This document shows positions 9,980 to 18,340 of a stretch of DNA of 64,000 nt, one piece after another (positions within the stretch are counted from its first letter, which is position 1; each line of letters opens with the position of its first letter). The DNA comes from Acidobacteriota bacterium (lineage in GTDB: Bacteria; Acidobacteriota; Thermoanaerobaculia; Multivoradales; JAGPDF01). Both the position numbers and the translations under genes were made by a program. The notes beneath the pieces were generated by a model. That model was not told where the DNA came from. It did no database searches and was given only the letters and a program-made list of their open reading frames with translations. The DNA lies in the NCBI GenBank assembly GCA_014584695.1, contig JACTMI010000015.1, positions 1 through 64,000 of the forward strand. Direction: 5' to 3'.

Positions 9980-11314
9980 CTAGTCCAGGAGGACCAGCGG
10001 AACGCCGACCTCTTCCTGGAGCCCGGCGAAGACCTCCGGGTCGAGGAAGAAGTCCCCGACGACGCTCTCCGTGACCCCCGCGCCCTCGGCGCGGCCGTCG
10101 CGCGCGCGGGAGCGGAGCTGGTAGGACTCGCCGGCCGGCAGGTACTCGATCGGAGCGCCGGACGGGCCGCGCAGGGATCGGCTCGCCAGCAGCCCCCGCG
10201 CGGTCAGGCTGTCGAGCGTCTCCGGGTACCTCCCCTCCAGCAGGTAGAAGGTGCGCGCCGCCCGATCGATCGCCAGGTAGCGGCCGACCCGCCGCTGCTT
10301 CTCGAGCGCCGCGCGCTCCTCCTCCAGAGAGGCGAGCGGCAGCAGCAGAGCCGCCGGCCGCCACACCGCGGCGCTCGCCGCGACGAGCCCCAGCGCCAGC
10401 GCCACGGCGGCGATCGCGCGCGCCAGCCGCTCCTCCCGCGAGGCCCAGGGCGAGGCGGCTTCCGGCGGGGCCTCTTCGGCGGCCGCCTCGGGAACTGGCG
10501 GGGCGGGCGGCTCGACGGCCTCGAGCCCGGGCTTCGTGTCGCTGCCCGCGTCGGCGCCGGCGGCGCCGCCGGCGGGGCGGGCCAACCCCAGCTGGATCAG
10601 GCGGAACAGGGCGTAGAGCGTCTTGTACTCGCCGAGCCCCGTCTCGCGGGCCAGGTCGGCGGCGGTCGTCCGGCCGTCGAGGGTACCGAAGATGATCTTC
10701 TCGTCGGGTGAGATCCAGATCTCGTCGGATTGCCGCGAGGTCTCCAGATCGCGCGTGCCGACGCGCACCGGCCGCGACGGCGCCAACGCCTCGTAGGCGA
10801 CGAAGCCGTGGGGGAGCGTGCCGCTCATCGTCCCCTCGCCGACCAGATCGCCGACCGAGCGCAGCAGCACCTCCTCCACCGAGATCGGCGTCATGCCCTC
10901 CTCGTAGGAGACCTCGTCGCCGCTGTAGAACTTGAAGTCCCCGTCGCGCCAGCGCAGCACCTGGAGCAGCAACCGGTAGGTCTGGACGCGCAGCGCCTGG
11001 AGCAGCGTGGCCTCCGTCAGCACCCCACGCCGGAGCAGGAACTCCGAGAAGCGCTCGCCGGAGGACTTGTGCTCGTCGACCAGGCGGCCGAACTCGTCCG
11101 GGCGCAGCACCCCCTGGCTCGCCAGCACCTCGCCCAGGCCGTCCTCGAAATTCTGGTTGAGCGCGTCGGCGGCAACGATCTCGCCGTTCAGGAACGAGAC
11201 CGCGAGGATGTCCTGCTCACCCTGGACGGTGAGGATGCCGGTCTTCTGCTGCTGGGAGACCACCTGCAGGATGTCGGGCAGCGAGAATGTCCGGAGATCG
11301 CCCTCGAGCGCCAT
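9980..11314 (-). CDS. DUF4388 (PATAN-type) domain protein with membrane-anchored C-terminus
   Basis: 444 residues. The N-terminal 100 residues (LEGDLRTFSLPDILQVV...TGILTV) are a DUF4388/PATAN domain, common in cytoplasmic regulators of gliding, type IV pili and two-component systems. A second related helical region covers about 95-215. A Pro/Ala-rich linker, one transmembrane helix (about 303-330) and a roughly 110-residue tail resembling a pseudopilin-like extracytoplasmic domain (YLLEGRYPETLDSL) follow. It is the third gene of a DUF1844-TPR-DUF4388 cluster, 12 nt after the TPR gene. The biological role is unknown; a link to secretion or motility control is speculative. Confidence 0.75.
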   Translation of the reverse strand: MALEGDLRTFSLPDILQVVSQQQKTGILTVQGEQDILAVSFLNGEIVAADALNQNFEDGLGEVLASQGVLRPDEFGRLVDEHKSSGERFSEFLLRRGVLTEATLLQALRVQTYRLLLQVLRWRDGDFKFYSGDEVSYEEGMTPISVEEVLLRSVGDLVGEGTMSGTLPHGFVAYEALAPSRPVRVGTRDLETSRQSDEIWISPDEKIIFGTLDGRTTAADLARETGLGEYKTLYALFRLIQLGLARPAGGAAGADAGSDTKPGLEAVEPPAPPVPEAAAEEAPPEAASPWASREERLARAIAAVALALGLVAASAAVWRPAALLLPLASLEEERAALEKQRRVGRYLAIDRAARTFYLLEGRYPETLDSLTARGLLASRSLRGPSGAPIEYLPAGESYQLRSRARDGRAEGAGVTESVVGDFFLDPEVFAGLQEEVGVPLVLLD

Positions 11315-11326
11315 GGTCCTCGCCCC

Positions 11327-13108
11327 CTAGCCCTGCTCTCGCGCGATCTGGGTCCAGATGCGGAAGCCGGCGTAGAGCAGCAGGCCGCCGAGCGATGCCA
11401 CCGACAGCAGCATCGGGCCGGGCGTCCAGCCGACCGCGAGATCCACGCCGAGCCAGCTCACGGCGGGTAGCAGACAGAGCGCCGTCAGCCCGAGCAGCGT
11501 GCCGAACGCGGCGAAACCCTCGCCGAGCTCGAGCTGCGACAGGGGCGGCACGAGCGCGCGCAGCCAGCGGCCGACCAGACCGGTGTGCCAGGGCAGCCAC
11601 GGCACCGGCTCGCCGTAGCCCCAGCGGCGCCGGACCAGATGCAGGCCGACGGCCGCGAGGGCCGCCAAGGCCGCCGCGGCGAGCGGCAGATAGCGGCGCA
11701 CCGCCGCCGGCACGGTGCCGGCGGCGGCCGGCGCGCCCTCCCAGGCCTGGCGCAGCTTGTTGCGCAGCTCTTCGCCGCGGGCGAGAGAGCCGTTGAAGCT
11801 CAGCACCCGATCGGGATTGGGGGTCTTCACCCACAGATCGACGCGGCCGGCGTCGATCTCGCGCGCGCGATCGAGGGCCTGGCGGGCCTCCTCGAACAGG
11901 TACGACTCCGAGTAGCCGAGGTTGAGGTTGTAGTACGCGGCCGCCGACGGCGGGTCGGCCGCCGCCGCCCTCGAGAAGGTGTCGATGGCGAGCGCGAAAT
12001 CGCCCTTGCGGTAGAAGTAGGCCCCCAGGTTGAGCAGCGCGGTGACGTTGCCCGGCTCGGCCTCGAGCAGCTCGCGGTAGAGCGAGCGCGCCACCTCCCA
12101 CTGGCCGAGCGTCCGGTGCACGTCCGCCATCAGCTCGAGCGCCACCGGCTCGGTCGGCAGGACGCTGCGGACGACGTGCAGGTCGGCGAACAGCGCGCCG
12201 TAGAGACGGCCCTCGCCGAAGGCGGCGAGCGCGCGCAGCGGCGGCAGCTGGGCGAGCGCGATCCGCTCCTGCTCCGCCGCCGCGGCGAGCGGCGCCAAGC
12301 CGACGATCGCCCACACGATACCGGTGACGATCCGCTCGCTCGCGCTCAGATAGCCCCACAGCAGCACCGACCAGATCAGCAGCAGCCAGAACGGCCCGGT
12401 GGGGAGCAGCAGCGGCCCGATCAGCAGCAGGACCAGCACGATGTGCGCGGGTCCGGAGCGGATCCGCCGCGCCAGCCAGCGGTGAAGATCCCGGTAGACC
12501 GCTCCGCCGTGGATCGCTGCCTCGAAGGCGACGAACAGCGCCGAGGCCGCGAGCAGCACGGCGAGACCCCAGAGCCGGAGGTTGGTGGTGGCGAGGTCGC
12601 GGTGCGGAGAGCTCCAGAGCCGGCGGTAGCCCTGCCAGACCGCGCGCAGCTCGGCCGTGCGCTGGCCACCCATCCGCGCCACGCGGGCGCGCGCGAAGGA
12701 GATCTCCGGCCGCCCCGGATCGAGCGCCTCCGCCGCATCGAGCGCCCAGCGGGCGCGCGCGAGATTGCCGCCTGCGGCCGATTCGACCGCGCGCGTCGCC
12801 GCGCCGAGGGCGAGATCGGGCAGACGGGTGAAGCCGACCTGACGCGCGGTGGCGCCGACCTGACGGAGCGCCTCGCCGGCGCGCTGCGGATTGTCCTGAT
12901 AGAAGGCCGTGGTCCATTGCACCCAGTGCTCCTGCAGCCGCTTGAGCGACTGCTGGACGCTGCGGGTGAGCTCGAAGCCGGCCGCCTGGGCGCCGCCGGC
13001 CTGGGCGAGCGCTGCCGGCGCGGGGGCGAGCTGGAACAGAAGCGCCGCGGCCACCGCGGGCGCCCAGCGGCTGGCCCGGCATCTCGCGCTAGCCGCGCTT
13101 CTGGACAT
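11327..13108 (-). CDS. TPR-repeat membrane protein
   Basis: 593 residues with a signal peptide (about 1-35, ending ALAQ). Two transmembrane segments lie around 183-203 and 225-260 and further helices near 270-285. TPR-like repeats occupy about 320-440 (DVHRTLGQWEVARSLYRELLEAEPGN and NLGAYFYRKGDFALAIDTF are typical). More transmembrane helices follow at about 470-490 and 545-585. The start overlaps the preceding DUF1844 gene by 20 bp. TPRs suggest a scaffold role in the periplasm, with partners possibly the adjacent DUF4388 protein. No enzyme motif is seen. Confidence 0.75.
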   Translation of the reverse strand: MSRSAASARCRASRWAPAVAAALLFQLAPAPAALAQAGGAQAAGFELTRSVQQSLKRLQEHWVQWTTAFYQDNPQRAGEALRQVGATARQVGFTRLPDLALGAATRAVESAAGGNLARARWALDAAEALDPGRPEISFARARVARMGGQRTAELRAVWQGYRRLWSSPHRDLATTNLRLWGLAVLLAASALFVAFEAAIHGGAVYRDLHRWLARRIRSGPAHIVLVLLLIGPLLLPTGPFWLLLIWSVLLWGYLSASERIVTGIVWAIVGLAPLAAAAEQERIALAQLPPLRALAAFGEGRLYGALFADLHVVRSVLPTEPVALELMADVHRTLGQWEVARSLYRELLEAEPGNVTALLNLGAYFYRKGDFALAIDTFSRAAAADPPSAAAYYNLNLGYSESYLFEEARQALDRAREIDAGRVDLWVKTPNPDRVLSFNGSLARGEELRNKLRQAWEGAPAAAGTVPAAVRRYLPLAAAALAALAAVGLHLVRRRWGYGEPVPWLPWHTGLVGRWLRALVPPLSQLELGEGFAAFGTLLGLTALCLLPAVSWLGVDLAVGWTPGPMLLSVASLGGLLLYAGFRIWTQIAREQG

Positions 13109-13565
13109 AGCGGAGCCGGAGCCGGTAGAGGACGTCTTCGAGCACCGCCCGCTCCTGCGCGGTGACGTTGCCCGCCGTGCGCTGGCGCAGCAGGTCCAGC
13201 AGGTCGATGTGGAGACGCGCCATCTCGAGGTTCTCCGCGCTCTGCCCGTCGGGCAGCTCCAGTTCCCCGAGGTAGAGGGAGGCCGGCTCGGCCAGGACCG
13301 CGATCAGATCGACGAAGCTCGGCCCGCCGAGCCCGGGCGGGGTTCCGGGCAGCTCGAGCGGCGGCGCGGCCGTCTGGGGAGGCAACTGGGGCTCGGCGAC
13401 GGGGGCCCCGGCAGCCGGCTCGGACGCCACCTCGGGGGCCGGCGGCGAAGCCGGATCGTCGGCCGCGTCCGCCGCCGCATCGATCTCCCGCGCGTACTCC
13501 TCGCGCAGCCGGCCGTCCGGCGTGAACATCCGCTTGTCGGTGACCCTGATCTCGCTCAACGGCAC
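13089..13565 (-). CDS. DUF1844 family protein
   Basis: 158 residues. The N-terminal third is a variable, Pro/Ala/Glu-rich linker. The C-terminal half matches the DUF1844 pattern: SFVDLIAVLAEPASLYLGE, then NLEMARLHIDLLDLLRQRTAGNVT, then LEDVLYRLRLRYV. This family is widespread in Acidobacteria and Deltaproteobacteria, is predicted cytoplasmic and has no assigned function. It starts at a GTG and heads the minus-strand TPR/DUF4388 cluster, divergent from mazG. TATGCT (plus) and TAGCAT (minus) at 13610-13616 could be overlapping -10 boxes of the two transcripts. Confidence 0.8.
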   Translation of the reverse strand: MPLSEIRVTDKRMFTPDGRLREEYAREIDAAADAADDPASPPAPEVASEPAAGAPVAEPQLPPQTAAPPLELPGTPPGLGGPSFVDLIAVLAEPASLYLGELELPDGQSAENLEMARLHIDLLDLLRQRTAGNVTAQERAVLEDVLYRLRLRYVQKRG

Positions 13566-13664
13566 CCTCCGCCGCTTCCCGCACCGCGCTGGGTTTCGCG
13601 ATCGCAGAGTATGCTAACAAGCGCTCTTTCGGACCGGCAAGCCAACGCCGCCCGGACCCCGCCG

Positions 13665-14507
13665 ATGCGCGACGTCAGCCATCTCGCCGCCACCGACCTC
13701 GATCGGCTCTTGGCCCTGGTCGAACGCCTGCGCGCCGCCGACGGCTGCCCCTGGGATCGGGAGCAGACCCTCGGCTCGGTGCGCGCCTACCTGCTGGAAG
13801 AGGCCCACGAGGTGGCCGCGGCGATCGATCGCGGTGATTCGGACGAGCTGTGCGGCGAGCTCGGCGACCTGCTCTTCCAGACCGCTTTCATCGGCCGCCT
13901 GGCCGCGGAGGCCGGCTCGTTCCAGCTCGCCGACGCGGTCGCGCGCGCCGCCGCGAAGATGATCGAGCGCCATCCGCACGTCTTCGGCGAGGAGTCGCTC
14001 GCCACCAGCGAGGAGGTCCGCGCCGCCTGGGAGCGGCGCAAGCTGCGCGCCGCCGGCACCGGCCGCGGCTCGCTGCTCGACGGCGCCGCCGCGGCCTCGA
14101 TGCCGTCGCTGCTCGCCGCCTATCGCCTGACGCAGAAAGCGGCCGGCGTCGGTTTCGACTGGCCGTCGGCGGCCGCGGTCCTGGCCAAGCTCGACGAGGA
14201 GACGGCCGAGCTGCGGGCCGAGCTCGCCGCGGCAGAGGCGCCCGCGGCCCCGGCGCTCGACCGCCTGCGCGACGAGATCGGCGACCTGCTGTTCACGGTC
14301 GCCAACCTGGCGCGCAAGCTGGAGGTCGATCCCGAAGCGGCGCTCGCCGGTACGCTGCTGAAGTTCCGCCGCCGCTTCGGCTACGTCGAGCGCGAGCTCG
14401 CCGAGCGCGGCCGCCCGCTGGCCGACGCGACGCTGGCGGAGATGGATGCGCTGTGGGAGGAAGCCAAGCGCTTGGAGCGCGCGGAGCCGCCTGCGCGCGA
14501 GGGCTGA
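13665..14507 (+). CDS. mazG: Nucleoside triphosphate pyrophosphohydrolase MazG
   Basis: 280 residues with two tandem MazG domains. The first carries the acidic motif LLEEAHEVAAAID and GELGDLLFQ; the second carries LDEETAELRAEL and DEIGDLLFTVANLARK. The N-terminal CPWDREQTLGSVRAYLLEEAHE is the MazG signature. It hydrolyses NTPs to NMP and PPi, housecleaning non-canonical nucleotides and in some species modulating ppGpp signalling. An in-frame ATG at 13611 would add 18 residues but lies inside a probable -10 box, so I use 13665. It is convergent with the GDSL esterase gene, 14 bp away. Confidence 0.93.
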   Translation: MRDVSHLAATDLDRLLALVERLRAADGCPWDREQTLGSVRAYLLEEAHEVAAAIDRGDSDELCGELGDLLFQTAFIGRLAAEAGSFQLADAVARAAAKMIERHPHVFGEESLATSEEVRAAWERRKLRAAGTGRGSLLDGAAAASMPSLLAAYRLTQKAAGVGFDWPSAAAVLAKLDEETAELRAELAAAEAPAAPALDRLRDEIGDLLFTVANLARKLEVDPEAALAGTLLKFRRRFGYVERELAERGRPLADATLAEMDALWEEAKRLERAEPPAREG

Positions 14508-14521
14508 GGCGGCAGCCTCGG

Positions 14522-15307
14522 TTAGGCCGCTGGCTTCTCCCGGCCGGCGCGGCGGGCTTCCAGGAGCGGCTCGAGCGCGTCGGCGACGGTGGCCGCGACG
14601 ATCCGCTGGCCGGCCGGGTTCGGATGGATGCCGTCCGGCAGGTTGAGCTCGGGCCGCATCGCCACCCCCTCGAGCAGGAACGGCAGCAGCGCCGTGCCCT
14701 CTTCGCGCGCCACTCTCGGATAGAGCGCGGTGAACCCCTCGGCGTAGGCCGGGCCGTAGTTGGTCGGGATCCGCTGGCCGGCGAGCAGGACCTCGGCGCC
14801 GGCGGCGCGCGCGCGGCGGACGATCTGGCGCACGTTGGCCTCGGTCGCCTCGAGCGGCTGGCCACGCAGGCCGTCGTTGGCGCCGATCGCGAGCACCAGG
14901 ACGTCGGGCCGGCGGGTCAGCAGCCAGTCGAGCCGCTCGAGCGCCCCGGCGCTGGTGTCGCCGGAGATGCCGCCGTTGACCACCTCGATCGCCAACCCGC
15001 GCGCCGCGAGCAGCTGCCCCGCCACCGCCGGGAACGCCTGCTCCTCCCCGAGTCCGAAGCCGGCGGTCAGGCTGTCGCCGAGGAAGACCACCAGCGGGCG
15101 CGCCGTCCGCTCCTCCGCCGGCGCGCCGCCGCGCGCGGCGTCGCCCCCGATGCCGGAGACTTCGCTCGAACCTGGGGCTGGTGCTCCGCCGGCGGTCGGC
15201 GGCGGACCCGCTGGCTCCTGACGCCCGCAGGCGGAGAGGAAGAGAGCAGCAAGAAAGAAGCTCCCTAGAAGGAGGGACCGGAACGACTCGTGACTTGCCC
15301 GTGCCAT
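14522..15307 (-). CDS. SGNH/GDSL esterase lipoprotein (TesA-like)
   Basis: 261 residues. A lipoprotein signal with lipobox LSAC near residue 27 is followed by a Pro/Gly-rich linker. The SGNH blocks are clear: block I VFLGDSLTAGFG (Ser nucleophile), block II Gly in NGGISGDTS, block III IGANDGLRG (Asn) and block V DGIHPN (Asp/His dyad). This is arylesterase/TesA (lysophospholipase L1) architecture. It should act on acyl esters in the periplasm or at the outer membrane. The start was chosen at the Met preceding the signal peptide (ATG 15307). Confidence 0.9.
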   Translation of the reverse strand: MARASHESFRSLLLGSFFLAALFLSACGRQEPAGPPPTAGGAPAPGSSEVSGIGGDAARGGAPAEERTARPLVVFLGDSLTAGFGLGEEQAFPAVAGQLLAARGLAIEVVNGGISGDTSAGALERLDWLLTRRPDVLVLAIGANDGLRGQPLEATEANVRQIVRRARAAGAEVLLAGQRIPTNYGPAYAEGFTALYPRVAREEGTALLPFLLEGVAMRPELNLPDGIHPNPAGQRIVAATVADALEPLLEARRAGREKPAA

Positions 15308-15439
15308 CGGAATCACCCGTGTCGATGGTTGGTGTGGGTTTCCCGATGGCGGCATGGCGAGAGCGTAGCGGAAGCGGGTCGAAGTCCCAACGGGTGTACA
15401 CTTTCTCGCGTCTGCTGCCGAGTCTCTTGGAGGTGCTGC

Positions 15440-18277
15440 ATGGGAAGTCCTGCCCGGCTCGTCGCCTCGCTCGCCGCCGTGGCCGTCACCTGCCCCGGGG
15501 CGTCCTCCCTGCGCGCCGCTCCCCCCACCGCGACCCTGGTACGCGACATCGGGCAGGGGGTTACTCCGTCGGTCTCGGATTATTTCCTCGCGCCCATGGA
15601 GGGATTCGTACTCTTCGGCGGTTTCGCCTGGTTCTGGGCCGACGACGGCATCCACGGTCGAGAGCTCTGGCGCACCGACGGCACGGCGGCTGGGACGAGC
15701 CTATTCGTCGACCTGTGCCCCGGCGCATGTGGAGCCGTTTCCCTAGGGAGTCAGGTTCGCCTCGCCTCGGCGCTCGGACGTCTCTATTTCGGAGCGGACG
15801 ACGGCGTCCACGGTTCGGAGCTCTGGTCCACTGACGGCACGGTACCCGGGACGCACCTGGTGCGCGACATCACCCCAGGTCTGCGCGGCAGCAGCCCGCA
15901 TGCATTCACGGTCACCTCCACCCACATCTACTTCCGAACTCTGGAACCGGACTTTTCCAGCCGTCTCTGGATCACGGACGGGACGGCGACCGGCACGCGA
16001 CCATTCGACAGTCCACAGCCTTGGTGGTACTGGGGCTCCAGATCGGTCGGGCCCTTGGCGTTCTTCAGCTACTCGGGTTCGTTGTGGCGCAGCGATGGCA
16101 CAGCGGCGGGCAGCTTCGAGCTTTCTTCTCATGCCTCGGGCACTTCGACGCTTTCGAGGGACGCCCCTTTCCAGGTGCTAGGTGAGCGCGTGATCTTTCC
16201 CGCGAATCCTACGGGCGGACCTTCGCAGGGAGAGCTGTGGGCCTCGGATGGCACACCCGAGGGGACGACCGCACTCGCTGCCGGCTTCGAGCCTCGTCAT
16301 GCCTTGCGACGAGGCTCGATGCTCGACGTGGTTGCCATCGATGACCTCAGTCAGTGGTTCGTGACCACGACCGACGGCTTCTCGGCTTCCACCGTACCGA
16401 TCTCCCTGCCGCCGGATCACTACCTGGCGGCGATTTCGGGGCGGTGGGCAACCCTCGGCAACGCCCTCTACTTCTCCGTCTACGATGCAGAACACGGTAA
16501 CGAACCGTGGAAGTTCGAGAACAACGTCGCCTCCAGGATCATCGACCTCTTCCCGGGGCCGGGCTCTTCGATGGGGTTCGATGAAGGGGACATCTGGAAC
16601 GGGAACGAAGAGTTCTTCGTAACGTTAGGCCAGTGGGTCCTCTTCTCAGCCGACGATGGCATCCACGGGCGCGAGCTCTGGAGAACGGACGGAACGGCGG
16701 CCGGCACAACTCTGGTGGCCGACCTGACTCCGGGTCCCGCAGGAACGTCGCTCGACTACTTCAACGCCTGGATCGAGTTCACGGCTCTTGACGGTCGCCT
16801 CCTGTTCAAGACTCGCTCGGCGCCGGAGGGAGTCCGCCTCTGGGCCACGGACGGCACCGCGGCCGGCACCGAGATGCTTGCCGTCATCGACGGATTCCGC
16901 TCGGCGTTCGAGCCGCCGGAGCTCTCGGTGCCGATCTACGGGAGTCCGCCACTCTGGTGCGCGACTCCGGCCGGTCGCGGGCTCTTTTTCGGCGCGGAAG
17001 ACGGCACGACTGGCAACGAGCCCTGGTTCACCGATGCCACCAGCGGAGCGACCGAGCAGGTCGCCGATCTGCTGGCCGGCCGGGATTGGAGCTACCCGCG
17101 AGCCTGCAGCCCCATCGGCGGTCGAGTCGTCTGGACCGCGGGGGCGGGGGAGAGCTCTCCCTGGGGGCAGGGGCCGTTCGCTTCCTCGGGCGCGCCGGGC
17201 GACCTGATTTCTCTGGGCTCGAACGAAGGCGACTCGCAGTCCATGCCGAGAACCTACTTCGGGGAAGAGCTGATTCTGGCGGGAGAGCACCTCCTGGCGA
17301 CCGATGGCACGCTCGAGGGGACGCGGACACTGTCGGCGAACAACGGCTGGGGGTACTTCGAGGAGCCGCTTGCTTTCGGCGGTCAGCTGCTGATGCGCGC
17401 CTGGGGCGGCGAAGGGGAGGGACCGCAGCTGATCACCGTCGACGGCATTACCGGCACGGTCGTACCCATCGAGCCCGAACAGCTCGAGGCGAGCCTTGCG
17501 CCCGAACGGCTGACCGCGGTCGGCGATCTCGTGCTCTTCACCTCCTGGCAACCGGCGCAGGGAAGTGAGCTCTGGCGCACCGACGGCACGCCCGAGGGCA
17601 CTTTCCTGGTGCGCGACATCCTGCCGGGCCCGGGTAGCGCCATCCCCGAGGAGCCGTACTTCATCGCCGAACCACCGCCCGTCGACCGGCTGGTCGTCCT
17701 CGGCGACTTCGCCTACTTCGCCGCCGACGATGGGGTGCGTGGCGCGGAGCTCTGGCGCAGCGACGGGACCTTCGCGGGGACGCAGCTCGTCGCCGACCTC
17801 TTTCCCGGCCCCTACCCGTCACTGCCGCGCGATCTGGTGCGGGTGGGGGACGTGCTGTTCTTCACCGCCGAATCGCCGCAGCACGGGCGCGAGATCTGGC
17901 GGCTCGATGCGTCCGGTCGATCCGGTCCTGCGGTCGCCGACCTGGTGCCGGGGGCCGAGTCCTCGGTGCCGCAAGAGCTGACCGCGGTCGGGGACTTCCT
18001 CTACTTCTCGGCCTGGACGCCGGGATCGGGCCGCGAGGTCTGGCGCCAGCGCGGCAGCTCCTCGGCGCCGTTCGCGCCCGAGCTGTGGGCCGATCTCGCT
18101 CCGGGCCCGCTCTCTTCGAGCCCGCTGGTTTTTCGCGCCGTCGGGGCCGACGTCTACACCGTCGCCAACGACGGCGTCCACGGCTTCGAGCTCTGGAAGC
18201 TGCGCGACCCCGACGTCCTCTTCGCCGACGACTTCGAGTCGAGCGGCTTGGCGCTCTGGGCGGCGGTGGAGCCGTAG
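15440..18277 (+). CDS. Secreted ELWxxDGT-repeat protein, copy 1
   Basis: 945 residues with a signal peptide (about 1-27). The mature part is a string of repeats of roughly 50-70 residues, each containing a variant of ELWRTDGTxxGT usually followed by LVxDLxPG. At least ten clear copies are visible, with degenerate ones near the C-terminus. This is the ELWxxDGT family, probably an extracellular beta-propeller-like or elongated structure of unknown function. It ends with FADDFESSGLALWAAVEP. A Shine-Dalgarno (GGAGG, 15429-15433) precedes the ATG and a TACACT box lies about 40 nt upstream. The gene is followed after 63 bp by a paralogue. Confidence 0.88.
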   Translation: MGSPARLVASLAAVAVTCPGASSLRAAPPTATLVRDIGQGVTPSVSDYFLAPMEGFVLFGGFAWFWADDGIHGRELWRTDGTAAGTSLFVDLCPGACGAVSLGSQVRLASALGRLYFGADDGVHGSELWSTDGTVPGTHLVRDITPGLRGSSPHAFTVTSTHIYFRTLEPDFSSRLWITDGTATGTRPFDSPQPWWYWGSRSVGPLAFFSYSGSLWRSDGTAAGSFELSSHASGTSTLSRDAPFQVLGERVIFPANPTGGPSQGELWASDGTPEGTTALAAGFEPRHALRRGSMLDVVAIDDLSQWFVTTTDGFSASTVPISLPPDHYLAAISGRWATLGNALYFSVYDAEHGNEPWKFENNVASRIIDLFPGPGSSMGFDEGDIWNGNEEFFVTLGQWVLFSADDGIHGRELWRTDGTAAGTTLVADLTPGPAGTSLDYFNAWIEFTALDGRLLFKTRSAPEGVRLWATDGTAAGTEMLAVIDGFRSAFEPPELSVPIYGSPPLWCATPAGRGLFFGAEDGTTGNEPWFTDATSGATEQVADLLAGRDWSYPRACSPIGGRVVWTAGAGESSPWGQGPFASSGAPGDLISLGSNEGDSQSMPRTYFGEELILAGEHLLATDGTLEGTRTLSANNGWGYFEEPLAFGGQLLMRAWGGEGEGPQLITVDGITGTVVPIEPEQLEASLAPERLTAVGDLVLFTSWQPAQGSELWRTDGTPEGTFLVRDILPGPGSAIPEEPYFIAEPPPVDRLVVLGDFAYFAADDGVRGAELWRSDGTFAGTQLVADLFPGPYPSLPRDLVRVGDVLFFTAESPQHGREIWRLDASGRSGPAVADLVPGAESSVPQELTAVGDFLYFSAWTPGSGREVWRQRGSSSAPFAPELWADLAPGPLSSSPLVFRAVGADVYTVANDGVHGFELWKLRDPDVLFADDFESSGLALWAAVEP
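18091..18277 (+). repeat. 3' block nearly identical to 20941-21127
   Basis: The last 187 bp of ELWxxDGT copy 1, including the stop codon, match the last 187 bp of copy 2 with about 8 substitutions by my hand count and no indel. The upstream parts of the two genes are clearly more diverged. This suggests recent gene conversion or strong constraint on the C-terminal tail. Confidence 0.85.
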
Positions 18278-18340
18278 GGGATCTGTCAGGAGAGCCAGGC
18301 CATGGTTCGCGCTGGTCGCATTCTCGCTTGGAGGTGGAGC

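Noticed and set aside
9771-9980. Classical HAIR operator before dnaK
   Set aside because: CTTGAGT-N7-ACTCAAG is not present; only a differently spaced inverted repeat was found.
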